DNA from: UKL13-2 sp040006575
GTDB lineage: Bacteria > Pseudomonadota > Gammaproteobacteria > Burkholderiales > Usitatibacteraceae
Reading direction: 5' to 3'
Assembly (NCBI GenBank): GCA_040006575.1
Contig: JBDTWS010000010.1
Coordinates: 1 to 44,268, forward strand
DNA length: 44,268 bases
Within the stretch, counting starts at the first letter, position 1; every line of letters begins with the position of its first letter. Shown here piece after piece: positions 33,198 through 41,991 of this stretch. Under the pieces are notes generated by a model, which was not told the DNA's origin, made no database searches, and saw nothing but the letters and a program-made list of their open reading frames with translations. Position numbers and translations under genes: made by a program.

Positions 33198-34118
33198 CTA
33201 CGCCGGCTTGCGATATTTTTCGCCAGCCTCAATCCGCGTCTTCAAGATATTCTGCGCAGGCGGCAGCGGGCAGGTGGTGAACTCCGAAAATGCGCAGGGC
33301 GGGTTGTAGCTGCGGTTGAAGTCGAGCTTGAACGTTTCTCCCGTCTTCGGCTTCTTCTCCACGAACAGGAAACGTGACGGACGGTAGGTGGTGTCGCCCG
33401 CGGTACCGTCGCGCATCACGAAGAACAGGCCGCCATCGTCGTCACCCACCACATCCATCTTGTATTTCACACCCTTCACTTTGAATTCAACATAACCGGG
33501 GCAGGGTTCATCCGATACTTCGTCGATGACGTTCACGATGGAGATTTTCTTGCCGGGCGGATAGGCAACGAACTTCGCATCGACATTGAATTTTGCATTC
33601 ACCGGATACCAGATGCGGCCCTTGAAATTCTGCCGCACCATCGATTTGTTATCGGCCAGGCGCAGGATGTAGCGGCCATCACGCTCGATGATGTGCATGG
33701 CGATGCGGTCCAACGACACCCAGTCACGCTTGTCGGAATCGCTGCCCATGGCACGTTCGCCGGTGAAGGCTGCGCCGGCGCTGGTCATCGATACGCCATC
33801 AGCAAGTTTCAGCGTCACTTTTTTCCCGGCGGGATCGACTACCAACGTGCCGATGCGGTCCGGGCCGGTGCCTTTCAGTTCCGGCGGGAAAACGATGTCG
33901 TTGTCCTTGCCCGTGCCGAATGTGTTGGCGCCCGGTTTCATCTGGAAGCGGCCGGCCAGCGTCAGCCAGCCATTGTCGCGGCGCAGGCCTTGTTCAACCT
34001 TGTCACGCCATTGCTGTACGCCGTCAGCGTACGCAGCGTGCTCGGGTGTGGGTGAACTGGCGATGGCGGCGGCAATGCCGGCCGTGGACAGGAACAGGGC
34101 AGCGAGGATTTTTTTCAT
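33198..34118 (-). CDS. DUF1684 secreted protein
   Basis: The 306 residues start with a cleavable signal (MKKILAALFLSTAGIAAAIA). They follow the DUF1684 pattern throughout: WRDKVEQGLRRDNGWLTLAGRFQMKPGANTFG near the front, then RIGTLVVD, and a late block DFNRSYNPPCAFSEFTTCPLPPAQN. The family is widespread but uncharacterised. It lies 62 bp after waaF on the same strand; this gap lacks a clear terminator, so readthrough from the ilvE-waaF row is possible. A CCGGAG motif upstream acts as ribosome-binding site. Confidence 0.9.
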   Translation of the reverse strand: MKKILAALFLSTAGIAAAIASSPTPEHAAYADGVQQWRDKVEQGLRRDNGWLTLAGRFQMKPGANTFGTGKDNDIVFPPELKGTGPDRIGTLVVDPAGKKVTLKLADGVSMTSAGAAFTGERAMGSDSDKRDWVSLDRIAMHIIERDGRYILRLADNKSMVRQNFKGRIWYPVNAKFNVDAKFVAYPPGKKISIVNVIDEVSDEPCPGYVEFKVKGVKYKMDVVGDDDGGLFFVMRDGTAGDTTYRPSRFLFVEKKPKTGETFKLDFNRSYNPPCAFSEFTTCPLPPAQNILKTRIEAGEKYRKPA

Positions 34119-34180
34119 GGAAATACTCCGGAAAAAACTAAAAATAGAAACCGAAAAATTGAAACAGGATTATGCACCCG

Positions 34181-35179
34181 TCAGCGTTGCATTTGCGTAG
34201 CCACCAGTTCGGGCGACATGTCGTTCATGCACTTGAAATGCCCCAATGGACAGACCCGCTCAAAGCACGGGCTGCATTGCAGTTTCAGTGTGACCACACG
34301 GGCGAGTGGTGACAGCGGCGGCGTGAATCCCGGCGAGGATGAGCCGTACAGCGCCGTGACGGGTACACCGACCGCGCACGAGATATGCATCAGGCCGGAA
34401 TCATTGGTGATGACGTGGCGGGCCAGGCTCAGCAGGTCAATGGCTTCGTCGAGTTGCGTGTCGCCGGCGAGGATGGAGCAGATGCCGCCGGACAAATCGT
34501 AAATCTCCTTGCAGGCGGGCCGGTCGCCCTTGCCGCCGAAGAGCCACACCTGGTATCCCTGCGCGACCAGTGTTTTCGCCAGCACCGCGAAATGCGCGAC
34601 CGGCCAGCGTTTGGCCGGGCCATACTCAGCGCCGGGACAAAATGCCACCACTGGTTTTGACGCATCGAGTTTCAGCCGTGCCAGCGCAAGTTCGCGGGCA
34701 GCGGGGATGACATTGAGCGAGGGATCAGCCAGGGGTTGCGGCAGCGCCTTGCCGCGCGGCAGCGCGAGCGAGGCAAAGCGTTGCGCCATGGTCGGCAACT
34801 CGGCCTCGTCCAGGTCGCGGCAATCGTTGAGCAGCCAGCCGCGCATTTCGCCGCGAAAACCGATGCGCGCGGGAATGTCCGCGAACCAGGGAATCAGCGC
34901 GGACTTAAACGAATTGGGCAACACCCATGCGTGCGAATAGCCGGCGGACCTGAGCGATTTCCCCAGTGCACGCCGTGCGCCGAGTTGCAGCGCACCGTGG
35001 CCAAACGGGTTTTCCATCACCTGTGCCACTTCGCGCATGCGCTGGTACACGGGCATTACCCATTTTGGCGCCAGCACGTTGATGACGGCATCAGGATAAG
35101 TGGCGTGCAGCAGCGTCAGCATCGGCTGCGAAAGCACCGCATCGCCGATCCATGCGGGCGAAATGATCAGGATGCGCAT
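34181..35179 (-). CDS. waaF: ADP-heptose:LPS heptosyltransferase II
   Basis: GT9 glycosyltransferase that adds the second heptose to the lipopolysaccharide inner core at the cytoplasmic face. The 332 residues show the N-terminal MRILIISPAWIGDAVLSQPML motif, FCPGAEYGPAKRWP, the nucleotide-sugar region HVITNDSGLMHISCAVGVPVTALYGSSSPGFTPP and a conserved C-terminal CSPCFERVCPLGHFKCM. Length is normal. It follows the zinc-finger and ilvE genes closely, an arrangement common in Burkholderiales. Confidence 0.96.
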   Translation of the reverse strand: MRILIISPAWIGDAVLSQPMLTLLHATYPDAVINVLAPKWVMPVYQRMREVAQVMENPFGHGALQLGARRALGKSLRSAGYSHAWVLPNSFKSALIPWFADIPARIGFRGEMRGWLLNDCRDLDEAELPTMAQRFASLALPRGKALPQPLADPSLNVIPAARELALARLKLDASKPVVAFCPGAEYGPAKRWPVAHFAVLAKTLVAQGYQVWLFGGKGDRPACKEIYDLSGGICSILAGDTQLDEAIDLLSLARHVITNDSGLMHISCAVGVPVTALYGSSSPGFTPPLSPLARVVTLKLQCSPCFERVCPLGHFKCMNDMSPELVATQMQR

Positions 35180-35218
35180 CGGTGCTTCAGGCGGCTAGTA
35201 GCGCACCTGGTGATGGGC

Positions 35219-35419
35219 TCAGTGACGTGCAACCACGGGGCCGGAAAGTTTATACACCGTGCCGCAATACGGGCACTTGGCCTCGCCCGTCGACAGCACG
35301 TCGATGAACACGCGCGGATGCGTGTTCCACAGTTTCATCGACGGCATCGGGCAATGCAGCGGCAGGTCTGCGGCAGTGACGTCAATTTGCGACTGGTTCA
35401 GGTCGGTAGGCGCGTTCAT
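35219..35419 (-). CDS. Small zinc-finger protein (zf-CHCC type)
   Basis: 66 residues with LPLHCPMPSMKLWNTHPRVFIDVLSTGEAKCPYCGTVYKL. The Cys-x(n)-His-x(n)-Cys-x2-Cys arrangement matches the zf-CHCC domain, which is also found in the mitochondrial complex I subunit NDUFS6. In Betaproteobacteria such genes sit between ilvE and waaF, as here. The ATG at 35419 has AGGA 8 nt upstream; an ATG three codons earlier (35428) is also possible. Exact role unknown. Confidence 0.9.
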   Translation of the reverse strand: MNAPTDLNQSQIDVTAADLPLHCPMPSMKLWNTHPRVFIDVLSTGEAKCPYCGTVYKLSGPVVARH

Positions 35420-35435
35420 GGCGGACATCCTGTCT

Positions 35436-36368
35436 TCACTTAACCGGCGTGAGCCAGTGATGGTATTTCGGATTGCGGCCGTTGACGATGTCGAAGAACG
35501 CCGTCTGGATTTTTTCCGTGATGGGGCCGCGCGCACCGTTGCCGATGATGCGTCCATCGAGTTCGCGGATGGGCGTGACTTCTGCGGCGGTGCCGGTGAA
35601 GAACGCCTCGTCGGCGATGTACACATCGTCGCGCGTGATCTTGCGCGGCTCGACCGGAATGCCCAGGTCGCCGCAGACGATCTGGATCGAGCGCCAGGTG
35701 ATGCCGTCCAGTGCCGAGGTCAGTTCCGGCGTGGCGATCTTGCCGTCGCGGATGATGAACAGGTTCTCGCCGGCGCCTTCCGCGACATAGCCTTCGGTGT
35801 CCAGCAGCAGCGCCTCATCGTAGCCGTGATCGGTGGCTTCGTTATTGGCGAGGATGGAGTTGGCGTAGGTCGATGCCACCTTGGCGCGTGCCATGGTGAC
35901 GTTGACATGGTGACGGGCAAAGGAGGAGGTCTTGACGCGGATACCTTTCTTCAATCCGTCTTCGCCGAGATACGCACCCCACGGCCACGCCGCAATGGCG
36001 ATATGCACCTTGGCACCCTTGGGCGAAACGCCCATCTTTTCCGAACCGTAGAACGCCAGCGGGCGCAGGTAACAGCTCTCGAGATTATTGGCGCGCACCA
36101 CTTCGCGCTGCGCTTCCATGATCGCATCCATGCTGTACGGCATGGCCATCTGGTAAATCTTGCCGGAATTGAACAGGCGCTGCGTGTGTTCCTTCAGCCG
36201 GAAAATCGCCGTGCCCAGGTTGGCCGCTTCGGTTTTGTACGCCCGAACACCCTCAAAAACCGCCAGGCCATAGTGCAGGGAATGGGTGAGGACGTGAGTG
36301 GTGGCGTCGCGCCAGGGCACCAGCTTGCCGTCGTACCAGATGACGCCGTCACGGTCGGACATGGACAT
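35436..36368 (-). CDS. ilvE: Branched-chain amino acid aminotransferase
   Basis: Class IV PLP-dependent transaminase that carries out the last step of leucine, isoleucine and valine synthesis in the cytosol. The 310-residue product starts MSMSDRDGVIWYDGKLVPW, continues THVLTHSLHYGLAVFEGVRAY, and has the PLP-lysine region (VKTSSFARHHVNVTMARAKVASTYANSILANNEA) and EGAGENLFIIRDGKIATP. The frame is open to 36530, but the typical start MSMSDRDG at 36368 with GGAG about 10 nt upstream is clear. Only 16 bp separate it from the zinc-finger gene downstream. Confidence 0.97.
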   Translation of the reverse strand: MSMSDRDGVIWYDGKLVPWRDATTHVLTHSLHYGLAVFEGVRAYKTEAANLGTAIFRLKEHTQRLFNSGKIYQMAMPYSMDAIMEAQREVVRANNLESCYLRPLAFYGSEKMGVSPKGAKVHIAIAAWPWGAYLGEDGLKKGIRVKTSSFARHHVNVTMARAKVASTYANSILANNEATDHGYDEALLLDTEGYVAEGAGENLFIIRDGKIATPELTSALDGITWRSIQIVCGDLGIPVEPRKITRDDVYIADEAFFTGTAAEVTPIRELDGRIIGNGARGPITEKIQTAFFDIVNGRNPKYHHWLTPVK

Positions 36369-36402
36369 GTGCAAATCTCCGAAAAATCGCGAAAAGAGCG
36401 TT

Positions 36403-36434
36403 ATTTTATCGTATTGCGTGGCGCATCCTGTCCA
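36403..36434 (-). promoter_or_regulatory. ilvE: Candidate promoter for ilvE
   Basis: On the minus strand TGGACA (36429-36434) is five of six to the -35 consensus, and GATAAAAT lies 18-20 bp downstream (TAAAAT at 36403-36408). The spacing is long for the best -10, so this is tentative. Confidence 0.3.
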
Positions 36435-36631
36435 TATAGCGCGTCTCTGCCGTTTCCGGTCGCGGCAAAAAGGGTTTGTGTCATAATGATTTAGCTGCTT
36501 TATCTCTTCATCAAAAACAGCGCATGACAATGCGCAAAAGCAGCGAAGGGGGCAGGTAGGGGCGGTCTTTCGTGCCGCATCACCGGTTATTTGTTGCTGT
36601 CACGCACATCGTCTACATCAGCAGAAAAAGC

Positions 36632-38029
36632 ATGATCGCGAAGGAGCATTTAACCCCATCCACGCTCGATAGCGGAGCATCACCGTCTCCGCTTCCTTCG
36701 TCGTCGCAGTCATCCGGCTCCAATTCCGCATCAATCCCGCTTTCCTCGCCACCGGTTTCCTCCCTCGGCCTGACACCCGAAGAAAAACTGTCGGGCGACA
36801 TGCTGCTGTTTTCCACCGCCCTGATGGCGCTGGCCTCCATGCTGTGGCTGGCTATTTACTGGAGCCTGGGGCTGCGCTTCTCCACCTCAGTGCCGCTCGC
36901 CTTCCTGTTCCTGTCCGCAGGCAACATGTTCTTCTTCATGCGTACGCGCAAGCTGGACTCGTTCTGCGCGACACAGCTCACCATGTTCCTGTTCACGCCG
37001 TTCATCCTGCAATGGTCGATCGGCAATTTCGTCAACGCCAGCGGTGTCTCGCTGTGGGCGCTGTTGGCACCCGTGGGCGCCATCGTCATCCTCGGCACCA
37101 AGGAATCGATGCCCTGGTTCATCGCCTACATTTTCATGACGGCGATGTCGGGCTTCTTCGATTACGCGCTGCAGTGGGACACCAAGCAGCTCGACATGAA
37201 GACGGTGGCGATTTTCTTCGTGCTGAATTTTGTCTCGATCTCGGCCATGGTGTACGTGCTGCTCTGGTATTTCTCACGCGAGAAATCCAAGCTGCGCGAT
37301 GCTGTGGAAGCGCAGACCAATGCCGTCAGCATGGAAAAGGAATTGTCCGAGCGGCTGCTGCTGAACATCCTGCCCGAGCCCATCGCCGAGCGCCTGAAGC
37401 GCCAGGAAACCAATATCGCCGACGGCCACGCCGATGTGACCGTGATGTTTGCCGACATCGTCAATTTCACGCACATGTCGGAAGAGATGTCGCCGAACGA
37501 AACGGTGCAGCTGCTCAACAATATTTTTTCCGAATTCGATATGCTTGCCGAGAAATACAGCATCGAAAAAATCAAGACCATCGGTGACGCATACATGGCC
37601 GCCGGCGGCCTGCGCTCAGGCTCGTCGCAATACGTCGACGCCATGGCCAACATGACGATCGAGATGCAGTCCTTCGTATCCCGTTACACGGCCGCCAATG
37701 GCGAAAAACTCAGCTTGCGCGTCGGCCTCGCCACCGGCCCGGTCGTGGCCGGCGTCATCGGCCGCCGCAAATTCAGTTATGACCTGTGGGGCGACACCGT
37801 CAATATCGCCAGCCGCATGGCGTCCGAAGCGCAGCCCGGCAATACGCAGGTCGATATCGTCACGTTCCGCCGACTGCACAACCGTTTCCGCTTTGATGAA
37901 GTGCAGCAGATCCAGATCAAGGGCAAGGGTCCCATGCAGGTCTACAACCTGCTCGGCCGGCAGGTCGCGAGGCATGAGGAAGACAACGTCATCCGGCTCA
38001 CCGAACCTGGCATGCAGCAGCAAGGGTAG
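36632..38029 (+). CDS. Membrane class III adenylate cyclase
   Basis: The 465-residue protein has a Ser/Pro-rich N-terminus (15-44), six membrane helices (about 57-215), a short coiled coil (215-245) and a class III cyclase domain (about 265-440). Metal-binding Asp275 (FADIVNFT) and Asp319, adenine-selecting Lys315 and Asp384 (YDLWGD), and transition-state Asn391 and Arg395 (NIASR) are all present, so it should make cAMP rather than cGMP. The six-helix part resembles receptor-like cyclases of unknown ligand. The ATG at 36632 is chosen; a GTG at 36572 is an alternative start. Divergent from ilvE. Confidence 0.9.
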   Translation: MIAKEHLTPSTLDSGASPSPLPSSSQSSGSNSASIPLSSPPVSSLGLTPEEKLSGDMLLFSTALMALASMLWLAIYWSLGLRFSTSVPLAFLFLSAGNMFFFMRTRKLDSFCATQLTMFLFTPFILQWSIGNFVNASGVSLWALLAPVGAIVILGTKESMPWFIAYIFMTAMSGFFDYALQWDTKQLDMKTVAIFFVLNFVSISAMVYVLLWYFSREKSKLRDAVEAQTNAVSMEKELSERLLLNILPEPIAERLKRQETNIADGHADVTVMFADIVNFTHMSEEMSPNETVQLLNNIFSEFDMLAEKYSIEKIKTIGDAYMAAGGLRSGSSQYVDAMANMTIEMQSFVSRYTAANGEKLSLRVGLATGPVVAGVIGRRKFSYDLWGDTVNIASRMASEAQPGNTQVDIVTFRRLHNRFRFDEVQQIQIKGKGPMQVYNLLGRQVARHEEDNVIRLTEPGMQQQG

Positions 38030-38168
38030 GTTGTGTTCACACGCAACAGTGTGACGGTGTCGCTTCAACCACTGCTTCAATCACGTGGCGTTGTCGCCTC
38101 AGCCGCGTCGATGTGTTCGTGACGCAGGCATTGTGATTCAATGAGATTCGCTTTTTTCGGAAGTCCGC

Positions 38169-39437
38169 ATGCCCGAATCGATTCCCCAGCCGCCTGACAC
38201 GCAAGTGCGCAACGAGCGCCACCCCGGCATCGCACTGGTGCTGCAAGGTGGTGGCGCGCGTGCCGCCTACCAGGTGGGCGTGCTGAAGGCGCTGTCAGAA
38301 ATCCTGGGGCATCCGGTTGAGAGTCCCTTCCCCATCATCACCGGCACGTCTGCGGGCGCGATCAATGCAGCGGTGCTGGCCTCGCACGCGGACAATTTCG
38401 CGAAAGGCGTAGAGACGCTGGTCGGGGTCTGGACCCACTTCACGCCCGACCAGGTCTATCGCACCGATTTTCCCGGTGTTGCCCGCAACAGCCTGAAATG
38501 GCTTTCGGCCTTCCTGTTCGGCGCAGTGACAAAAAATCATCGCGTCTCGCTGTTCGACAATTCGCCGCTGGCGGAACTCATCGGTAAACACGTGGACCTG
38601 CCGCGAATCAGTTCGCATCTCGACTCCGGTGTGTTGCGCGCGATATCGGTGACGGCGTCGGGATATACCTCGGGACAAAACTGCGCGTTTTTCCAGGCGG
38701 CACCCGAAGTGCAGGGCTGGCGGCGCTCGCAGCGTGTGGGCATTCGCGTGAGCCAGCTGCGCGTTGAACACCTGATGGCGTCGTCGGCAATACCGTTCGC
38801 GTTTCCTGCGCAGAAAATCAATCGCGAATTTTTCGGCGACGGTTCCATCCGGCAGATGGCGCCGTGCAGTCCCGCATTGCATTTGGGCGCGGAGCGCGTA
38901 TTCGTGATCGGCACCGCGAAACTGGTGAAAGACGTTCCCGATCGCCTGCGCGGTGACGACTACCCGTCGCTGGCGCAGATTGCCGGCCACGCCATGGCAT
39001 CAATTTTCCTGGACACGCTGGCAGTAGACATCGAGTTGCTGCAACGCGTGAACGCCACGCTGACCGTCGTCGACCAGGAAAAACTCAAGCTCTCCGGCAT
39101 GAACCTGCATCACGTTGACGTTTGTGTCGCCTGCCCGCAGCAGCCGCTGGAAACACTGGCCTTCCAGCATGTGCGCGACTTGCCGTGGACCATCCGTGTA
39201 CTGATGCGCACCATCGGCGCGATGCGCAAGGGCGGCGCCACACTGGCCAGCTATATGCTCTTCGACAAGCGCTACTGTGCGGCACTGATTGAAATGGGCT
39301 ACCAGGACATCATGAAGCGCCGCGAAGAGATTTCCATTTTCTTCGACCCGGCCGCGTGCCCCCTGCCGACCATCATTCCGCATATCTCGTTCGATCCTGG
39401 CCGCACGCTGCAGATGGAAGTCATCAAGCATGGATGA
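38169..39437 (+). CDS. Patatin-like phospholipase
   Basis: 422-residue lipid acyl hydrolase with a Ser-Asp dyad: oxyanion loop LQGGGARAAYQVGVL (25-39), nucleophile Ser61 in GTSAG, Asp224 in GDGSIRQMAP (DGS instead of the commoner DGG). There is no signal peptide, so it is probably cytoplasmic or injected. Family members cleave phospholipids or lysophospholipids. The last 8 bp overlap the thioesterase start, so the two probably act on related lipid or acyl substrates. Confidence 0.92.
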   Translation: MPESIPQPPDTQVRNERHPGIALVLQGGGARAAYQVGVLKALSEILGHPVESPFPIITGTSAGAINAAVLASHADNFAKGVETLVGVWTHFTPDQVYRTDFPGVARNSLKWLSAFLFGAVTKNHRVSLFDNSPLAELIGKHVDLPRISSHLDSGVLRAISVTASGYTSGQNCAFFQAAPEVQGWRRSQRVGIRVSQLRVEHLMASSAIPFAFPAQKINREFFGDGSIRQMAPCSPALHLGAERVFVIGTAKLVKDVPDRLRGDDYPSLAQIAGHAMASIFLDTLAVDIELLQRVNATLTVVDQEKLKLSGMNLHHVDVCVACPQQPLETLAFQHVRDLPWTIRVLMRTIGAMRKGGATLASYMLFDKRYCAALIEMGYQDIMKRREEISIFFDPAACPLPTIIPHISFDPGRTLQMEVIKHG

Positions 39438-39873
39438 AGAGCAAGCGGCACCGATGTTGCAGGAGGATTTTCCGCACAGGCTGGACATCGCCACGCGCTG
39501 GAGCGACAACGACGCCTACGGCCATCTCAACAACGTTGTGTACTACGCGTATTTCGATACGGTCGTGAACCAGTACCTGATTTCGCAGGGCGTGCTGGAC
39601 GTGGAAAAGGGCGCGGTCATCGGCCTGGTGGTGGAGACGGGCTGCCGCTATTACGCGTCAGCAGCGTTTCCTGAACCGCTCGTAGCCGGGTTGCGCGTGG
39701 TGAAGCTGGGCAACAGCAGTGTGCGCTACGAGATCGCGCTGTTCAACGCGAGCCAGGAACGCGCGATTGCACAGGGATTTTTTGTGCATGTGTATGTCGA
39801 TCGCGATAGCCGCCGGCCGGTGGCGCTGCCGCCGGCGCTGCGCGCGGCGCTGCAGAAAATTTCCGTTGCATAG
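39430..39873 (+). CDS. Hotdog-fold acyl-CoA thioesterase (4-hydroxybenzoyl-CoA thioesterase/YbgC-like)
   Basis: 147 residues with DIATRWSDNDAYGHLNNVVYYAYFDTVVN. The Asp in DNDAYGH is the expected catalytic acid of the 4HBT family, and the tail follows the hotdog pattern (VRYEIALFNASQERAIAQGFFVHVYVD). It hydrolyses acyl-CoA, exact chain unknown. Overlaps the patatin gene by 8 bp. Convergent with the carboxylesterase gene, with a 39-bp gap. Confidence 0.92.
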   Translation: MDEEQAAPMLQEDFPHRLDIATRWSDNDAYGHLNNVVYYAYFDTVVNQYLISQGVLDVEKGAVIGLVVETGCRYYASAAFPEPLVAGLRVVKLGNSSVRYEIALFNASQERAIAQGFFVHVYVDRDSRRPVALPPALRAALQKISVA

Positions 39874-39912
39874 GTACGCCGAGCCGCAGCCCGCGTACCT
39901 TCGGTCAGGCAA

Positions 39913-40611
39913 TCAGGAAAAAAGGATCGGCGACTTATAACGCTTGACCAGCCACTCGCTGATGTCATCAATCTCTTCCATGCACACGCTATGCTGCATG
40001 GGGTATTCGCGCCATTCGACCTGGTAGCCCTGTTTTTCAAGCAGGCTGCGTGAGGTGCGCGCCAGCGGCAGTTGCACCACCGGATCCTGCGTGCCATGCG
40101 CCATGAGGATGGGAATCTTCGCATTGGCGGGCGTGCGTTCGGCGGCCAGTGAACTGTCCAGCGTCAGGTACGTCGAGAGCGCGAGGATGCCGGCCAGGGG
40201 TTGCTTGTGCCGCAACCCGGTTTGCAGCGCGATGGCGCCGCCCTGCGAAAAACCGGCAATGACAATCTTGTCCGAGGTAATCCCGCGTGTCGCTTCGCGT
40301 GCGATGAGTTCATCGACAAAACCCTGCGATTCGCGCACACCGCTCTCATCGGCCTTGCGGGTCGGCCCGTCCTGCAGGTCGGCCATCGAAATGTCGTACC
40401 AGCCCGGCATCACATTGCCGTTGTTGATGGAGATCGGCCGTGACGGCGCCTGCGGAAAAATGAAACGCAACGGTAACTCGGCCGGCAGGTGAAGTTCCTT
40501 GACAATGGAGACAAAGTCCCAGCAGTCGGCACCCAGGCCGTGCATCCAGATGACGGTGCCCTTGGGTTCAGCGCCGGTAACGAGTTCGATATGCGGAATC
40601 AGGTTTTTCAT
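39913..40611 (-). CDS. Carboxylesterase / phospholipase (abhydrolase_2)
   Basis: 232-residue cytosolic serine hydrolase of the carboxylesterase II group. It has the oxyanion motif VIWMHGLGAD, nucleophile Ser in AGFSQGGAIAL, Asp in MAHGTQDPVV and His in YPMQHSVCMEEI. Length and motifs match bacterial EstB-type esterases with broad short-chain ester specificity. A palindromic repeat copy lies directly upstream, between it and mog. Confidence 0.93.
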   Translation of the reverse strand: MKNLIPHIELVTGAEPKGTVIWMHGLGADCWDFVSIVKELHLPAELPLRFIFPQAPSRPISINNGNVMPGWYDISMADLQDGPTRKADESGVRESQGFVDELIAREATRGITSDKIVIAGFSQGGAIALQTGLRHKQPLAGILALSTYLTLDSSLAAERTPANAKIPILMAHGTQDPVVQLPLARTSRSLLEKQGYQVEWREYPMQHSVCMEEIDDISEWLVKRYKSPILFS

Positions 40612-40648
40612 GTTTGTGCGTTTCGGATAAATTTATGTGTTTTTATGG

Positions 40649-40718
40649 TTTAAACTCAAGCGTAGGCGCGCTTCGCAGGCCGAAAATGGCTGTGACGCCG
40701 CGCCAGTGCTAGACTTTT
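40649..40718. repeat. Palindromic intergenic repeat, copy 3
   Basis: TTTAAACTCAAGCGTAGGCGCG at the left and GCCGCGCCAGTGCTAGACTTTT at the right pair imperfectly around GGCCGAAAATGGC. The left 14 bases are identical to copy 2 and AAACTCAAGCGT is identical to copy 1. Sits between the carboxylesterase start and the mog end. Confidence 0.8.
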
Positions 40719-41338
40719 GTGCTCGGGCGGATCGCTGATTTCGGCCGGAATGCCTTGATGACGGCGTCGTGTGTTTCCAAGTAAGGCCCGCCGATCAAAT
40801 CCACGCAATAGGGAATGGCGGCGAAAATTCCCGCCTCGACGGGCTTGCCCTCGCTGTCTTTCAAGCCTTCCAATGTTTCGCGAATCGCTTTCGGCTGGCC
40901 GGGCAAATTCACGATCAACGTTTTTCCGCGAATCACGGCGGTCTGCCGTGAAAGTATCGCCGTCGGCACGAAGCGCAGCGAAATCTGGCGCATGCGTTCG
41001 CCGAACCCGTCCATCACGCGATGGGCAACGGCCAGCGTCGCATCAGGCGTCACATCACGCGGTGCGGGCCCGGTGCCGCCGGTGGTCAGCACCAGCGCAC
41101 ATTGTTCGGCATCCGCAAAGTCCTTCAGCGTCGCTTCTATCCGCGGCTGTTCATCAGGAATCACCGCCGTCACGAAGGTCAGCGGATTTTTCAGCGCGGA
41201 GCGCAGCCAGCCTTCCAGCGCAGGAAGGCCCTCGTCCTGGTACACACCCTGCGCCGCACGATCGCTGACCGACAGCAGGCCGATCTTGACCGGTTCCGCG
41301 TTTTCCGGCTCCGCGTTTTCCAATGCAGCGGAACTCAT
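40709..41338 (-). CDS. mog: Molybdopterin adenylyltransferase
   Basis: MogA/MoaB-fold protein of 209 residues that adenylates molybdopterin before molybdenum insertion. Motifs: KIGLLSVSDRAAQGVYQDEGLP, LVLTTGGTGPAPRDVTPDAT (the MPT-binding GGTG motif), and VNLPGQPKAIRETLEGL. An N-terminal ENAEPENAEP duplication precedes the domain. Its start overlaps the stop of darP by 4 bp, so the two are coupled. With xdhC, mocA and iorAB it is part of the window's molybdenum theme. Confidence 0.95.
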   Translation of the reverse strand: MSSAALENAEPENAEPVKIGLLSVSDRAAQGVYQDEGLPALEGWLRSALKNPLTFVTAVIPDEQPRIEATLKDFADAEQCALVLTTGGTGPAPRDVTPDATLAVAHRVMDGFGERMRQISLRFVPTAILSRQTAVIRGKTLIVNLPGQPKAIRETLEGLKDSEGKPVEAGIFAAIPYCVDLIGGPYLETHDAVIKAFRPKSAIRPSTKV

Positions 41339-41862
41339 TCCGGTGCTTCCGTCGCCTCGCGCGATTGCGCAACGATGAGATCATGCAGCGCCTGGTAGAG
41401 CAGGCGGAAATGCTTGGGCGGCTTGCTCTTGGCTTTCTCGTCCTTGCTGGCCTGTACGTAGCGCTCGATCAGCGCACGGTCACCCTCGGGAAACTCGTTG
41501 ATGAAGGCGCCGACCGCGGTGGCGTCTTCCAGCAAACGTTCGCGCCAGCGTTCGGCCAGGTGGTGCAGGGCCGTCTGCTGCTTGTTGGGCGCTTTTATTG
41601 CCTGCAATTGTTCGGCGATGGGTGCGGCCTCGACATTGCGCATGACCTTGCCGATATATTGCATTTGCCGCTTGAAGCCCCCATGTTTGGACGTAGGAAT
41701 GCGTTTGCAGTCCAGTACCGCGGTCAGCAGTTGTTCGGGCAGGTCCATTTTCTTGAGGGTGTCGACCGACAGCTCGACCAGCTCGGCGCCCATGTCCTGC
41801 AGCGCCAGCATGTCCCGCTTTTTCTGGCTTTTACTGATAGAATTTTCTTCTTCCTGATCCAT
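41335..41862 (-). CDS. darP: Ribosome biogenesis factor DarP (YjgA, DUF615)
   Basis: 175 residues with the DUF615 pattern: SKSQKKRDMLALQDMGAELVELS, then LTAVLDCKRIPTSKHGGFKRQMQYIGKVMR and HFRLLYQALHDLI. In E. coli this protein associates with late 50S precursors. It is divergent from pmbA, an arrangement that is common in Beta- and Gammaproteobacteria. Normal length; the ATG at 41862 suits the family. Confidence 0.95.
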   Translation of the reverse strand: MDQEEENSISKSQKKRDMLALQDMGAELVELSVDTLKKMDLPEQLLTAVLDCKRIPTSKHGGFKRQMQYIGKVMRNVEAAPIAEQLQAIKAPNKQQTALHHLAERWRERLLEDATAVGAFINEFPEGDRALIERYVQASKDEKAKSKPPKHFRLLYQALHDLIVAQSREATEAPE

Positions 41863-41991
41863 TCTTTTGCCCTGGTTGGTGCGTGGCAGGCGGTATTCGC
41901 TGCCAGGGTTTCATGATACCTCACGCCGTTCGCTGGTCTTTTTCCCTTCGTTCATCCCTTTCATCCCTTTTTCTTCTTCGATTGTGCTCCC

